A stretch of DNA of 64,000 bases from Bog-532 sp963775825 (GTDB taxonomy: Bacteria > Actinomycetota > Actinomycetes > Streptosporangiales > Streptosporangiaceae): contig CAVZKY010000043.1 of the NCBI GenBank assembly GCA_963775825.1, forward strand, positions 257,097 through 321,096. The letters run 5' to 3'. Each line of letters starts with the position of its first letter. The first letter of the stretch is position 1. The position numbers and the translations under genes were made by a program. The notes under the pieces were generated by a model that saw only the letters and a program-made list of their open reading frames with translations, had not been told where the DNA came from and did not search any database. Positions 16,155 to 24,492 of this stretch are shown one piece after another.

Positions 16155-17741
16155 TCAGGCGCGCCAGCCAGCAAGCCCAGCGGTGAGGTGGTCCGGAGAG
16201 CGGAGCAGGCGCCTGAGGATCTTCCCCGATGGCGACTTGGGGATCTCGGGCAGGCACTCGATGAGCCGGATGCGCTTGTACGGCGCTACCTGCCCGGCGA
16301 CGAAGGCGAGGACCGCCTTGCCGTCGAAGTCGTCGCCCGCCGGGACCACGAACGCCTTCGGCACCTCTCCGGCCTCTTCGTCGGGGACGCCGATCACCGC
16401 GCAGTCGGCGACCTGCGGGTGGGTCATCAGGATCGCCTCCAGCTCGGCCGGAGCGACCTGCAGGCCCTTGTACTTGATCAGCTCTTTGACCCGGTCGGCG
16501 ATGGTAAGCCAGCCGTCCTCATCGGCGATGCCGAGGTCCCCGGTGTGCAGCCAGCCCTCCCGGTCGATCGCCGCCGCGGTCGCCTCCGGGTTGTTGAGGT
16601 AGCCCCGCATCACCTGTGGGCCGCGCACCCATACTTCGCCGCGTTCCCCGGGCCCGGCGTCGGCGCCGGTTTGCGGGTCGGCCAGGCGGCATTCAGTGCC
16701 CGGGACCGGCGGGCCGGCCGAGCCGCGCTTGCCGGCGCGGCCGAACGGGGGGGCCATATGAGTGATCAGGCTGGCCTCGGTCAGGCCGTAGACCTGGCTG
16801 ACCGCACACCCCATCCGCTGGGCCAGTTCCTCTTCCAGCTCCGCGCCCAGCGGCGCGGCGCCGCACAAGATGTGCCGCAGGGCGCTGAGGTTCCGGTCGG
16901 CTATCGCCGGATAGCGGGCGAGCGCCCGCGCCATCGGGGGCACCGTATGGCCGCGCGTCACCGCGTAGCGTTCCAGCAGATCGAGGAACTGCCCGGGCTC
17001 GAAGCGGGGCATGGTGACGATCGTCGCGCCTGCGCGCAGCCCGGTGTTCATGATCCCGGCCAGCCCGGCCTGGTGGAAGAACGGCAGCGCGGCGAGCACT
17101 ACGTCGTCGGGAGACAGGGCGAACAGGGCCTGGCACTGGACCATGTTGGCGACCAGGTTGCGGTGGCTGAGCATCACTCCCTTGCTCAGCCCGGTCGTGC
17201 CGCTCGAATACGGGATCGCGGCGATGTCGTTGGCCGGGTCGAACGCCACCTCCGGAGCCGCGCCGGGGTCGCCGAACAGCTCGGAGAAGGAGGGAACGTC
17301 GGCGGCCTCGCCGAGCACGAACACCTCGCAGCCACCGGCCTGCGCGGCGGCCTGCCGGGCGACAGCGAGGAACGGCGGCGCCGTCAGCAGTAGTTCCGCC
17401 CGCGAATCGGCGAGCTGGCGGCCGAGCTCGCGCGCCGTGTAGCCGGGGTTGGCCGTCGTGCAGCGGCCGCCGGCCGCCACCGTGCCATGGAAGGCGACCG
17501 CGTACTCGGGAACGTTCGGCATGAAGATCGCGAACGTATCGCCCTTGGCGAACCCGCGCGCGGTAAGACCGGCAGCGAGGCTGCGCACTGACCGTTCAAG
17601 ATCGGCGTAGCTCAGCGCCCGGCCAGAAGGACCGTCGATCAGCGCCGATTTGCCGCCGAGCTCCTTCGCGCGGGCAAGCGTGAAGCTCGCAAGATCAATA
17701 GCTGGGATATCGGCCACGAGCGGGCCGCCGGAATAGATCAC
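16155..17741 (-). CDS. Acyl-CoA synthetase, 4-coumarate:CoA ligase family
   Basis: About 528 residues. The AMP-binding motif AIPYSSGTTGLSKGVMLSHR, the YGLTEASLITHM adenylate motif, HTGDLGIADEDGWLTIADR and the C-terminal KSPSGKILRRLLR lysine are all present, so it should activate a carboxylic acid to its CoA thioester through an acyl-adenylate. GGAGG (17749-17753) lies 7 nt before the GTG at 17741 but only 1 nt before the ATG at 17747, so the GTG is the better start. The acid cannot be predicted; the neighbouring glycosyltransferase is on the same strand but 200 bp away. Confidence 0.93.
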   Translation of the reverse strand: MIYSGGPLVADIPAIDLASFTLARAKELGGKSALIDGPSGRALSYADLERSVRSLAAGLTARGFAKGDTFAIFMPNVPEYAVAFHGTVAAGGRCTTANPGYTARELGRQLADSRAELLLTAPPFLAVARQAAAQAGGCEVFVLGEAADVPSFSELFGDPGAAPEVAFDPANDIAAIPYSSGTTGLSKGVMLSHRNLVANMVQCQALFALSPDDVVLAALPFFHQAGLAGIMNTGLRAGATIVTMPRFEPGQFLDLLERYAVTRGHTVPPMARALARYPAIADRNLSALRHILCGAAPLGAELEEELAQRMGCAVSQVYGLTEASLITHMAPPFGRAGKRGSAGPPVPGTECRLADPQTGADAGPGERGEVWVRGPQVMRGYLNNPEATAAAIDREGWLHTGDLGIADEDGWLTIADRVKELIKYKGLQVAPAELEAILMTHPQVADCAVIGVPDEEAGEVPKAFVVPAGDDFDGKAVLAFVAGQVAPYKRIRLIECLPEIPKSPSGKILRRLLRSPDHLTAGLAGWRA

Positions 17742-17941
17742 AGTCATCCCTCCTTTCCCGCCGACTCAACATGCGGGCCTGTCCCCCGCCTGGGCTCGGG
17801 CAGGCTATTCGTGCGGTACGTGGCTCTTGCGGTCACCGTGACTCCCCTGGGTTGAGTCCGCCACTGACCGGCATTGATCGGCGCCCCTCCGGCGGGCTGG
17901 GTCGGAGCGTTGGGGAACTTCCGCCCTCAGGTGGCGCGTCG

Positions 17942-19126
17942 TCATGTCGGCGGGGTGCCGGCTGCTTGTTTCAGGAGCCGGGCAGCTTCGGCGGGGCCGG
18001 GCATATCCCGGATCTCGCTGGCTAGCCGTCTGGCGGCGTCCGTGAAGGCCGGGTCATCGAGCAAGCGGCTGAGGGCGCAGGCGACGTCGTTGGGGCGGAG
18101 GGTGGCTGGGTCGACGAGCGGACCGCGGGGGTCGGTCGCCGGGGCGTTGGCGCAATTCAGGCCGGCGCCGGCCTCCGCGCAGCGGCGGGCATTGATGGGG
18201 TGATCGGCGGCAAATGGCAGGCACACCGCGGGCAGACCATGGGCGAATGCACCGATCAGGGTGTTGAAGCCGGCGTGGCAGACGACCGCGGCGCACCGGG
18301 GCAGGACATGCGACTGGGGCACGTAGCGCTCCACGCGGACGTTCGCCGGCGGTGCGCCCAGCTCATCGGGGTCGGTGCCGCCCGTGGTCACGAGCGCGTC
18401 GACGTCCAGTCCGGCGAGCGCCGCGAGTACGACCCGCCACAGCGGCGAGGACTGGTTGAAGACGTTTCCCAGGCTCACGTACACCAGCGGGCGGCTGCGG
18501 CCCAAGGCGTCGAGCCACGCCAGCGTGTCCGGCTGCGGAAGGCCGTCGAACGACGAGGGGCGGGCGGGCTGGGCTAGCGGCTGGTCGTGCTCCCATGGGC
18601 ACCGTAACGACGGCGGGACGATGTCGAGATAGGCGGTACCGAGCAGGTCGTCGCGGTCGCGGGGCGGGTCCACGCCGGCCAGCTCGGCCAGTCGGCCGGC
18701 CACCTGGGCGACGCCGTCCTCGGTCCGCGGCGGCAACCGGTGGATGATGCCCTGGGTGACCAGCGGGACGCCCAGCTTGCGGGCGACGACCCAGCCGGTG
18801 AACTCGGAGTATTCCCTGACGATCAGGTCGGCTCGCCAGTCGCGGGCCAGCCCGAGCACGCGGTCGATGGAGGATCGGTCGGGGACCTGGGGAAACCCGA
18901 GGAACAGCTGCTGGCCGACCGTACGGTCGTAAACACGGTCCCCGGGGCCGATCATCCAGTCCGGTTCGAAGGCCCGGACGTCGATGCCGTGCCGGGCGAG
19001 GACGGGAGCGAAGCTGGCCGAGGTGGCTACCATCGCCGAATGACCGTCTCGGCTCAGCTTCCGGGCGAGCGGGATCAGCTGGGTGGCGTGGCTGAACGCA
19101 GGCTGGCAGGTCATCAGAACTCGCAC
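17942..19126 (-). CDS. MGT-family (GT1-like) glycosyltransferase
   Basis: 394 residues with a GT-B fold. N-terminal acceptor domain MTCQPAFSHATQLIPLARKL; C-terminal donor domain with VYVSLGNVFNQ and AVVCHAGFNTLIGAFAHGLP, the nucleotide-sugar binding motif of macrolide-type glycosyltransferases. It probably transfers a sugar to a small molecule, for detoxification or tailoring. It starts at a GTG at 19126 behind GAGGAGAA. Divergent from a TetR regulator with a dyad between them, so it is likely the TetR target. Confidence 0.9.
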   Translation of the reverse strand: MRVLMTCQPAFSHATQLIPLARKLSRDGHSAMVATSASFAPVLARHGIDVRAFEPDWMIGPGDRVYDRTVGQQLFLGFPQVPDRSSIDRVLGLARDWRADLIVREYSEFTGWVVARKLGVPLVTQGIIHRLPPRTEDGVAQVAGRLAELAGVDPPRDRDDLLGTAYLDIVPPSLRCPWEHDQPLAQPARPSSFDGLPQPDTLAWLDALGRSRPLVYVSLGNVFNQSSPLWRVVLAALAGLDVDALVTTGGTDPDELGAPPANVRVERYVPQSHVLPRCAAVVCHAGFNTLIGAFAHGLPAVCLPFAADHPINARRCAEAGAGLNCANAPATDPRGPLVDPATLRPNDVACALSRLLDDPAFTDAARRLASEIRDMPGPAEAARLLKQAAGTPPT

Positions 19127-19153
19127 GGGTTCTCCTCGCCACAGTATAAACTA

Positions 19154-19170
19154 ACTCTACTGAGTAGAGT
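19154..19170. promoter_or_regulatory. TetR operator between glycosyltransferase and regulator
   Basis: A perfect dyad ACTCTAC-TGA-GTAGAGT in an AT-rich island between two divergent genes. A TATACT -10 for the glycosyltransferase lies at 19143-19148 on the complementary strand, so repressor bound here would block both promoters. Confidence 0.75.
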
Positions 19171-19198
19171 ATGACTATACGAAAGGCTGTCAAGCCTG

Positions 19199-19834
19199 AT
19201 GGCAGACGAAGGGACCAGCGCACCGCCGACCTACCGCCAGCGCCAGTCGGCCGAGACCCGAGCGCGGATCGCGCAGGCCGCCCGCCAGGTCTTCGCTGCC
19301 CGCGGCTACGGCGCTGCCAACATCACCGACGTCGCCCAGGCAGCGGGGGTGGCGGTGCCCACGGTGTACAAGCTGTACGGCAACAAGCGGGGCCTCCTGG
19401 CCGCCATCGCTGACGCGTGGGGGCGAGAGATCGGTGGCCGCATCCTCGACGTGCCGCACGATCCCGCAGTGGCGATCGCATGGTGGTCCGGGATGGCCCG
19501 CAGGCAATGGGAAGCAGGGCTCGACATCGGCCTGATCTACGCCAACGCGGTCACCTCCGAACCTGATGCTCGCGCCGATCTCGAGCCCCGCCTCGCCCTG
19601 CGCGAACGGGCCATCCGCCTCGTCAGCGAGGCTGTCCGGCCAAGACTCAAGGACGGGATCACGCAGGACGACGCCGTTGCCATCCTCTCGGCGCTGACGA
19701 TCCCCGAGGTCTACCGCGACCTGGTTCGCGACCGAGGCTGGACGCCCGACCGCTATCAACAGTGGGTCGGGCGCACCCTCACCGAGCAGCTGCTCACCAG
19801 CCCGAGACAGGTCAAGCCGAACGTCACCCCGTGA
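19199..19834 (+). CDS. TetR-family regulator of the glycosyltransferase
   Basis: 211 residues: a TetR_N helix-turn-helix at about 18-65 (IAQAARQVFAARGYGAANIT, DVAQAAGVAVPTVYKLYGNK) and a variable all-helical ligand domain. The divergent arrangement and the dyad at 19154 suggest it represses itself and the glycosyltransferase, with the acceptor molecule as the plausible inducer. The ATG at 19199 is favoured; an ATG at 19171 is out of frame. Confidence 0.92.
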   Translation: MADEGTSAPPTYRQRQSAETRARIAQAARQVFAARGYGAANITDVAQAAGVAVPTVYKLYGNKRGLLAAIADAWGREIGGRILDVPHDPAVAIAWWSGMARRQWEAGLDIGLIYANAVTSEPDARADLEPRLALRERAIRLVSEAVRPRLKDGITQDDAVAILSALTIPEVYRDLVRDRGWTPDRYQQWVGRTLTEQLLTSPRQVKPNVTP

Positions 19835-19916
19835 TGGCGTCCGGGGACGCATCAGCGGTGGTTCCAGAAGTCGCGTTCCTCCACGACCAGCCCGCCGGCG
19901 GTATTCCGGCCGGGTC

Positions 19917-20075
19917 TCAGTTCGCCCACGGGGGCACGATCCGGCTGCCGTCGGCCATGACCGCGTCAAGACCGGGCGTCGTTGTCACCCAGGCTGTGGC
20001 AGCGGCCGTCCCACCGTCCAGGCGCAACTCGCTGTCGGCTGGCACGAGGACGACATCACCCGCAGCGTGGTGACG
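19917..20075 (-). pseudogene. Cupin-domain C-terminal remnant
   Basis: The complementary strand reads AAGDVVLVPADSELRLDGG, then TAWVTTTPGLDAVMADGS and IVPPWAN before a stop, which is the terminal part of a cupin protein (GDVVxVPA...). No start or first cupin motif is present. It is squeezed between the TetR gene and the DUF1772 gene. Confidence 0.5.
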
Positions 20076-20139
20076 TTTCCATTCCATGGCGCTGGCAGGC
20101 GGCCCCCGGCAATGCGGGACCGGGCGGCCAGCCTTTTCG

Positions 20140-20614
20140 TCAGGACAGGATGAGCGCGGCGCATAGGGCCGCGACGGCCACGGTCTGCAGCGCCGCCCGG
20201 GCGTTGATGACGTGGTCCCATTGCCGCTGGCAGGGCCCGTGCGTCACCCGGGATGCGCCGGTCGTGGGCGGCGGCGGTGAGCTGGCGGTTGATGGGGGCG
20301 CTGACGCTGCGGTAAATGAGCAGCCAGACGGCCATGGCGAGCACTGCCGCGCCGCCGGCGACGGCGGCGCCGGGGTGCCCGGCCAGGGCCGCCACGGCAG
20401 TGCCCAAGACCATGGCGGTTAGCCCTATGGCACCAGGTACGGGCAGGCGCCGGTCAGCGTAGTCGTGCATGTAGCCGGTTGCACCGGTCAGGGTGCGGTC
20501 ATCCACGTGGGCGAGGGCTGGCCGGAGCACGATCGCCGCGAAGATGTCGGTGCCGTAGATGACGGCGGTGGCTACCAGGGCCGCGGCGATGAGCAGCTGG
20601 GCGAGGACGGTCAT
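20140..20614 (-). pseudogene. DUF1772 (anthrone-oxygenase-like) membrane protein, frameshifted
   Basis: MTVLAQLLIAAALVATAVIY... has four membrane segments and the conserved SAPINRQLTAAAHDRRIPGD of DUF1772. After ALP the frame is wrong for about 30 codons; a one-base shift near 20225 restores QRQWDHVINARAALQTVAVA ending in ILS and a stop at 20140. The unrepaired frame runs to 19985. It overlaps the SnoaL-like gene by 4 nt (ATGA) and is in its operon. Either decay or an assembly indel. Confidence 0.75.
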
Positions 20615-21045
20615 GATGTGGCCTGCGGAGCAGCCAGGTCGAATGCGGGGATGACGCCGAGCTGCTGGAACACCTCGAGCAGGTTGAGTTCGTCCCAGTG
20701 TTCGGCGAACTCGCCGCCCTGAACCCGCCAGATGTCGATCGACCGCATCTCGATCGGCCGGCTGGTAGCGGGAATCCCGTAGAACGGCCCGCGGTGGGTG
20801 GCCCGGTAGGTGAAGCGCCCGGCCACCCGGTCACCGGCCTGGATGAGGTCGTCCATGGTGGCGGTGAGGTCGGGGAAGGCGGTGAAGAAGGCGGCCCAGA
20901 AGGCGCGGTTGGCTTCGCGGCCATCCTCGACGAAGGGATTGTGGTTGATGTAGCCGGCGGCCACGAAGCTCTCTACGGCGTCGGGGTCGTGCTGGTTGAG
21001 CATGGCCAGGTAGCGCTCAGCGAGCTGCTGGTGGTCTGTGGTCAT
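20611..21045 (-). CDS. SnoaL-like polyketide cyclase / NTF2-fold protein
   Basis: 144 residues of the SnoaL-like ester cyclase family: YLAMLNQHDPDAVESFVAAG, the FVEDGREANRAFWAAFFTAF helix, and PIEMRSIDIWRVQGGEFAEH WDELNLL. These NTF2-fold proteins cyclise or bind polyketides or are simply uncharacterised. A GGAAGGAG stands 6 nt before the ATG. First gene of a two-gene operon with the DUF1772 protein, a pairing that recalls aromatic polyketide modification; the TetR divergent to it is the likely regulator. Confidence 0.88.
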   Translation of the reverse strand: MTTDHQQLAERYLAMLNQHDPDAVESFVAAGYINHNPFVEDGREANRAFWAAFFTAFPDLTATMDDLIQAGDRVAGRFTYRATHRGPFYGIPATSRPIEMRSIDIWRVQGGEFAEHWDELNLLEVFQQLGVIPAFDLAAPQATS

Positions 21046-21063
21046 GGGGGGCTCCTTCCGTCC

Positions 21064-21130
21064 CTAGCGACGCTAGCACTGCTAGCAACGACATGTCTAG
21101 CGGCGCTAGACCACCTAGTGATGCTATAGT
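21064..21130. promoter_or_regulatory. Multi-site TetR operator and promoter region
   Basis: Repeated CTAGC-type half-sites: CTAGC-GAC-GCTAG (21064-21076), GCTAGC (21072-21077), GCTAGC (21081-21086) and the perfect TCTAGC-GGC-GCTAGA (21096-21110), with a weaker CTAG/CTATAG pair at 21115-21129. A -10 TATAGT (21125-21130) serves the regulator with its ATG 7 nt further on, so leaderless. Confidence 0.8.
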
Positions 21131-21137
21131 GACCGCC

Positions 21138-21737
21138 ATGACCGCCGCCGAGCGCCGTCAGCGCGACCGGGCCCACCGGCGCCAGGCCATCATCACGGCC
21201 GCCCGCCAGCTGGCCGAAGCCGAGGGCTGGGACGCCGTCACCACCCGCCGGCTGGCCGACCGGATCGAATACAGCCAGCCCGTCCTCTACAGCCACTTCC
21301 CCGGCATAGCGGGCATTATCGACGCGGTCGCCGTCGAGGGATTCACCGAACTGCGCCTCATCCTGCGGAACGCGCGGGAGGCCGCCGGGTCCCCCGAAGC
21401 CGCGCTACGAGAACTCGCCGGGGCCTACGTCGGCTTCGCCCTGGAGCATCCGGCCCTCTACGACGCCATGTTCACCCTCAGCACCGAGCTGCCCTTCGGC
21501 CAGCCCGAGACGCCCCGCGAGCTGCAAGCCGCCTTCGCCGAACTAGCGGAAGCTGTCACGCCACTGGCCGGCGAGCGTGACCCTGACACCCTGACCGAGG
21601 TGGCCTGGAGCGCTCTGCACGGCATCGCCACCCTCACCCGTGCCCGCCGGCTCCGCCCCGACCACCACCAAGCCCGCCTGACAATGCTGGTCGATCAACT
21701 CGCTCGCGTGCCCGGTCTGGAGCGCTTCTCGCGATGA
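21138..21737 (+). CDS. TetR-family regulator of the SnoaL/DUF1772 operon
   Basis: 199 residues: TetR_N (RRQAIITAARQLAEAEGWDA, TTRRLADRIEYSQPVLYSHF) plus a TetR_C-type WHG domain (DAMFTLSTELPFGQPETP, EVAWSALHGIATLTRARRL). The ATG at 21138 is favoured by the -10 element 7 nt upstream; the frame is open to 21093 without further homology. It is followed by a strong hairpin. Confidence 0.92.
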   Translation: MTAAERRQRDRAHRRQAIITAARQLAEAEGWDAVTTRRLADRIEYSQPVLYSHFPGIAGIIDAVAVEGFTELRLILRNAREAAGSPEAALRELAGAYVGFALEHPALYDAMFTLSTELPFGQPETPRELQAAFAELAEAVTPLAGERDPDTLTEVAWSALHGIATLTRARRLRPDHHQARLTMLVDQLARVPGLERFSR

Positions 21738-21786
21738 CCGGCTTCGCTTGAGTTCCGACGTGGCGTGATCGGGGCTGGCGCGGTTA

Positions 21787-21837
21787 CGTTGGGTTTCCGC
21801 TCTCTGTCGGTGTCGGAACCCAACGCCATCGCTTTTT
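21787..21837 (+). terminator. Hairpin terminator after the TetR gene
   Basis: CGTTGGGTTTCCG (21787-21799) pairs with CGGAACCCAACG (21814-21825) with one bulged base, followed after 7 nt by a run of five T. It lies between convergent genes and could act on both. Confidence 0.7.
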
Positions 21838-21898
21838 AGGTGCTAGTTAGTAACGATCAAGGTCACATCCCGCCTGTGCGGCAGCCCGCGTTGGTTCC

Positions 21899-22846
21899 TT
21901 AAGACGTTGTCCCGCCCATCGCCGCGGCCGACGCGACTGCCGGCGCCTCGTGAGCCATGGCGGCCCGCTTGGCCGCATCGCCTGAGATCCAGCCGAGCAG
22001 GAACGGAAGCAGGATGGTCGGGAACACCAGCGGCACGAGCAGCATTTGGAGCCAGTCCCACAGGGTATTCCCGGGATAGCCGGTCCACTTCCATCGCAGG
22101 GCATAACCGCCGATCACGGTCACGATCCATCCCGCTACGAGGGCGATGACCATTCCCCTCTCGTACGGGCGCAGCAAGCGGCCCTGGTACCGGCCTCCCC
22201 GGCCGGCCAGCGCCGCCGTAATAGCCAGTGCCGCCGGCAGCACGAGCAGTTCGATCCAGTTCCACAGCGTCTGGTCGCTGAAGCCGGTCCAGCTGACCGG
22301 AACCAGGTAACCGGCGAGGACGAACCCGGTGAAGGCCACGATGAATGCGCCGTAGATGATCCGCCTGCTCTTGCCGATGTATTCGCGGTCCTGGATCCAC
22401 AACGGGATAGTGCCGAGGATGACCGGCAGCAGCAGCAGGTTGAGCCAATCCCACACTTGGCCGTTTGCCTCGAAACCGGTCCACTTCCATGGCCCGGCGT
22501 AGCCTCCGACGAGCGCGGCGAGCCCGGCCGCGACCAGGACGTACGAGGCGTCTCTGCGCACGGTCGCGTTGTCCGCGAACTTGTGGAGCCTGCCGGTCGG
22601 CTCCGTGGCCTCGGCGGCGTGCTCTTTGACCGCGTCCGCGGACGGCGCCCAGGACAGGTTGGCCGCGGTGAGCTTGTCCGCTAGCGCGCTGCGCATCAGC
22701 GCCTCCGCCTGGCCCACGATGTCGGCGTCGGTGATGGCGCCGGCCGTGGCGCTGGGATGGTCAGCATCCGCCATTCTGCCCAGCTCGACGAGCGCACTCA
22801 GGCCCAGGAACTCATCCGGCGCGATGGTAAGCGTTAAGACAGCCAT
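21899..22846 (-). CDS. Membrane protein with three repeated WxWTG units
   Basis: 315 residues. A soluble helical N-terminal region (about 1-95) is followed by a membrane part built from three copies of one unit: KWTGFEANGQVWDWLNLLLLPV (about 122-143), SWTGFSDQTLWNWIELLVLPAA (about 181-202), KWTGYPGNTLWDWLQMLLVPLV (about 257-278). Each is preceded by a helix of the type YVLVAAGLAALVGGY. I do not recognise the family. The repeats imply internal triplication into about six helices. The N-terminal part could be a cytoplasmic interaction domain. Confidence 0.75.
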   Translation of the reverse strand: MAVLTLTIAPDEFLGLSALVELGRMADADHPSATAGAITDADIVGQAEALMRSALADKLTAANLSWAPSADAVKEHAAEATEPTGRLHKFADNATVRRDASYVLVAAGLAALVGGYAGPWKWTGFEANGQVWDWLNLLLLPVILGTIPLWIQDREYIGKSRRIIYGAFIVAFTGFVLAGYLVPVSWTGFSDQTLWNWIELLVLPAALAITAALAGRGGRYQGRLLRPYERGMVIALVAGWIVTVIGGYALRWKWTGYPGNTLWDWLQMLLVPLVFPTILLPFLLGWISGDAAKRAAMAHEAPAVASAAAMGGTTS

Positions 22847-23271
22847 GTGGCAGTCCTCCCCGCCTCCCGCCGACTGTCAGCCCGCCTGCTCTGGCTGGCC
22901 GGGCTGCGAAGCGAGCGGAAAGGCGTTATGCGGCAATCCCGGCAGGATCTGGCCGGAATTTGCCTGACAGGTTTCCTGCGGCAATACTGCCGATAATGCT
23001 GAGAATGTCAAGTTTGCCGCGTTAAGGGAATGTGCTGATCTCATGCTGTACCTGACCCAGCCGACCATCCGATGCGCCGCGTCCGTAACAGCCGTCACAG
23101 GCCGGGCATAAAGTCGGCCGACCGGATCAGGGGATCTTCGTGCTGTCGGCCGGCCTCAGCAGTCCGCTTATTGCCCAATGGACGGTCAGCCGAGCCGTAT
23201 TTTTATACAGCGCCGCGCTAGAGGTGAACGTCCTCAACGGCCGCTCCGGGCGCGATGGTGTGCTTCCCCAG
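22847..23271. other. Intergenic stretch, nothing supported
   Basis: About 425 bp upstream of the membrane protein. The frames here have no recognisable coding signal. It presumably contains the promoter of the minus-strand gene at 22846. Confidence 0.5.
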
Positions 23272-23460
23272 TCACCTTGGGCGGGCTGACGGTCTATTGT
23301 CCCGGTCGCGGCGGGAGACCCGGTCACGAGCGGCGGCCCGCACGGCTACGGCCGGCCGATTACGCCCGGACCGGCGCGCGCGGCGCCGCTTGACCTCCTC
23401 CTCGGCCAGCAGATCATCGGCGTCGGACTCGATGAACAGCTTCACGAACATCGGATGCAT
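23272..23460 (-). CDS. Small basic protein, 62 residues
   Basis: MHPMFVKLFIESDADDLLAE then EEEVKRRRARRSGR and an Arg-rich tail. An acidic, Leu-containing N-terminal helix is followed by a strongly basic C-terminus. GGGGGAGGGG stands 4 nt upstream of the ATG at 23460, which is why I prefer it to the in-frame ATG at 23532. Similar small actinobacterial proteins exist, but I know of no function. Confidence 0.55.
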   Translation of the reverse strand: MHPMFVKLFIESDADDLLAEEEVKRRRARRSGRNRPAVAVRAAARDRVSRRDRDNRPSARPR

Positions 23461-23642
23461 GATGCCCCTCCCCCGGGGCTGACGGCGGTGCCCGCTGCGT
23501 ACCGCGCCCTTACTGAGCGGAGGGCAGCGCATGACTGTTGATACATTCCGCGCCCGTTGTTATGCCGTAGATGGTGTGCGTGAGATGTCAGTCGTGGAGC
23601 TCCCTGGTAAGCCAGATGATCAGATCAAGCCCCAGGACGGAG

Positions 23643-23676
23643 CCCAGCACGTCCAGCGTCAGCTGGACGTGCTGGG
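23643..23676. terminator. Perfect 14-bp inverted repeat
   Basis: CCCAGCACGTCCAG, 6-base loop, CTGGACGTGCTGGG. The arms are perfect. No T-run follows on either strand, so it may be a GC-type terminator or a protein-binding dyad. A 61-codon plus-strand frame crosses it and is therefore not called. Confidence 0.6.
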
Positions 23677-23771
23677 ACCAGCGTCACCTATGCGAGGTCG
23701 TCGGCGGATACCGTGAACAATCGGGCAGGCCAGTCGCCCGGTAAACTTGAACTAATTAATAATTACTTCAG

Positions 23772-24164
23772 TTACGGACTCGAGGGTGACTTTACAAAGA
23801 GCCCAATGAGGCCCGAGAGCGTGGTAGTGAAAATCGTTGTTAGGATATCAGGCGGCGCAGCCTTATTTACCAAAGCATAGACGATGATGGCTATAGCACT
23901 CCCGAGGACGACGCCACCCAGGACAGAGACCAGGATCATCCAGAGGATGTTCGTCGTCCTGGGGGTTGGAGGTCCAACAGCGCCAGACGATGCGGTCGCA
24001 GCTCCGTTGACCGCAGCTGATTTAACAGCCTCCGACTCGCCGGCCGTTGCTGTTAAAGCGGCCGTCACCATGTCCTGGACATGCTGTGCATTTGGACCAG
24101 GGGGCATCCGGACTCCCATCGCGGTCGGTTCACTGACATCATGCACGGATAATGCTGCCAGCAA
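23772..24164 (-). CDS. Small membrane protein with Ala-rich N-terminus
   Basis: Up to 130 residues (TTG at 24164; a GTG at 24146 or the ATG at MGVRMPPG are alternatives). A long Ala/Ser/Thr-rich hydrophilic part leads into two transmembrane helices, ILWMILVSVLGGVVLGSAIA and ILTTIFTTTLSGLIGLFV, with a very short C-terminus. The local GC content is clearly lower than average. Family unknown. Confidence 0.5.
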   Translation of the reverse strand: MLAALSVHDVSEPTAMGVRMPPGPNAQHVQDMVTAALTATAGESEAVKSAAVNGAATASSGAVGPPTPRTTNILWMILVSVLGGVVLGSAIAIIVYALVNKAAPPDILTTIFTTTLSGLIGLFVKSPSSP

Positions 24165-24492
24165 AGATCTTCACACACAACCCTGCCACCGAATACGTCG
24201 TTTCCGGCGCCGGTTGGCCGAGTGGAGTATCAGACCAGCCGAAGCTGCGATTCGATTACGCGCAGGCCGATACGCCGGCGCGCTTGCCAGATTAGCCCGA
24301 AAGACAACGGCACGCCCACGAGCAGCCCGAGCCGGCCTCTACGACCTGATGCCGGGTATGGTGAGGTCATCGGATTTATAATGGCCTGCAGAGAATGCCC
24401 ATTTCCGCAGCGACCAGGGTGCCGTTAGTGCATTTTCCGCGCGCTCACCTGCCGCGATGATGACCCAGTCTGTACACGGGGGCTGTCGCTTG
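24165..24492. other. Intergenic stretch, no gene supported
   Basis: A GGCGCCGG...GGCCGAGTGG segment near 24206-24225 looks superficially like the 5' half of a tRNA but fails on anticodon and T arms. No coding frame is convincing. Confidence 0.45.

Noticed and set aside
23531..23716. A 61-codon plus-strand frame
   Set aside because: It crosses the perfect 14-bp hairpin, has no recognisable motif and no clear ribosome binding site.
24206..24281. A GGCGCCGG...GGCCGAGTGG stretch resembling the 5' end of a tRNA (Ser/Leu type)
   Set aside because: The apparent acceptor pairing comes from the palindrome CCGGCGCCGG; no anticodon stem or normal T arm can be built in the 75 bp that follow.
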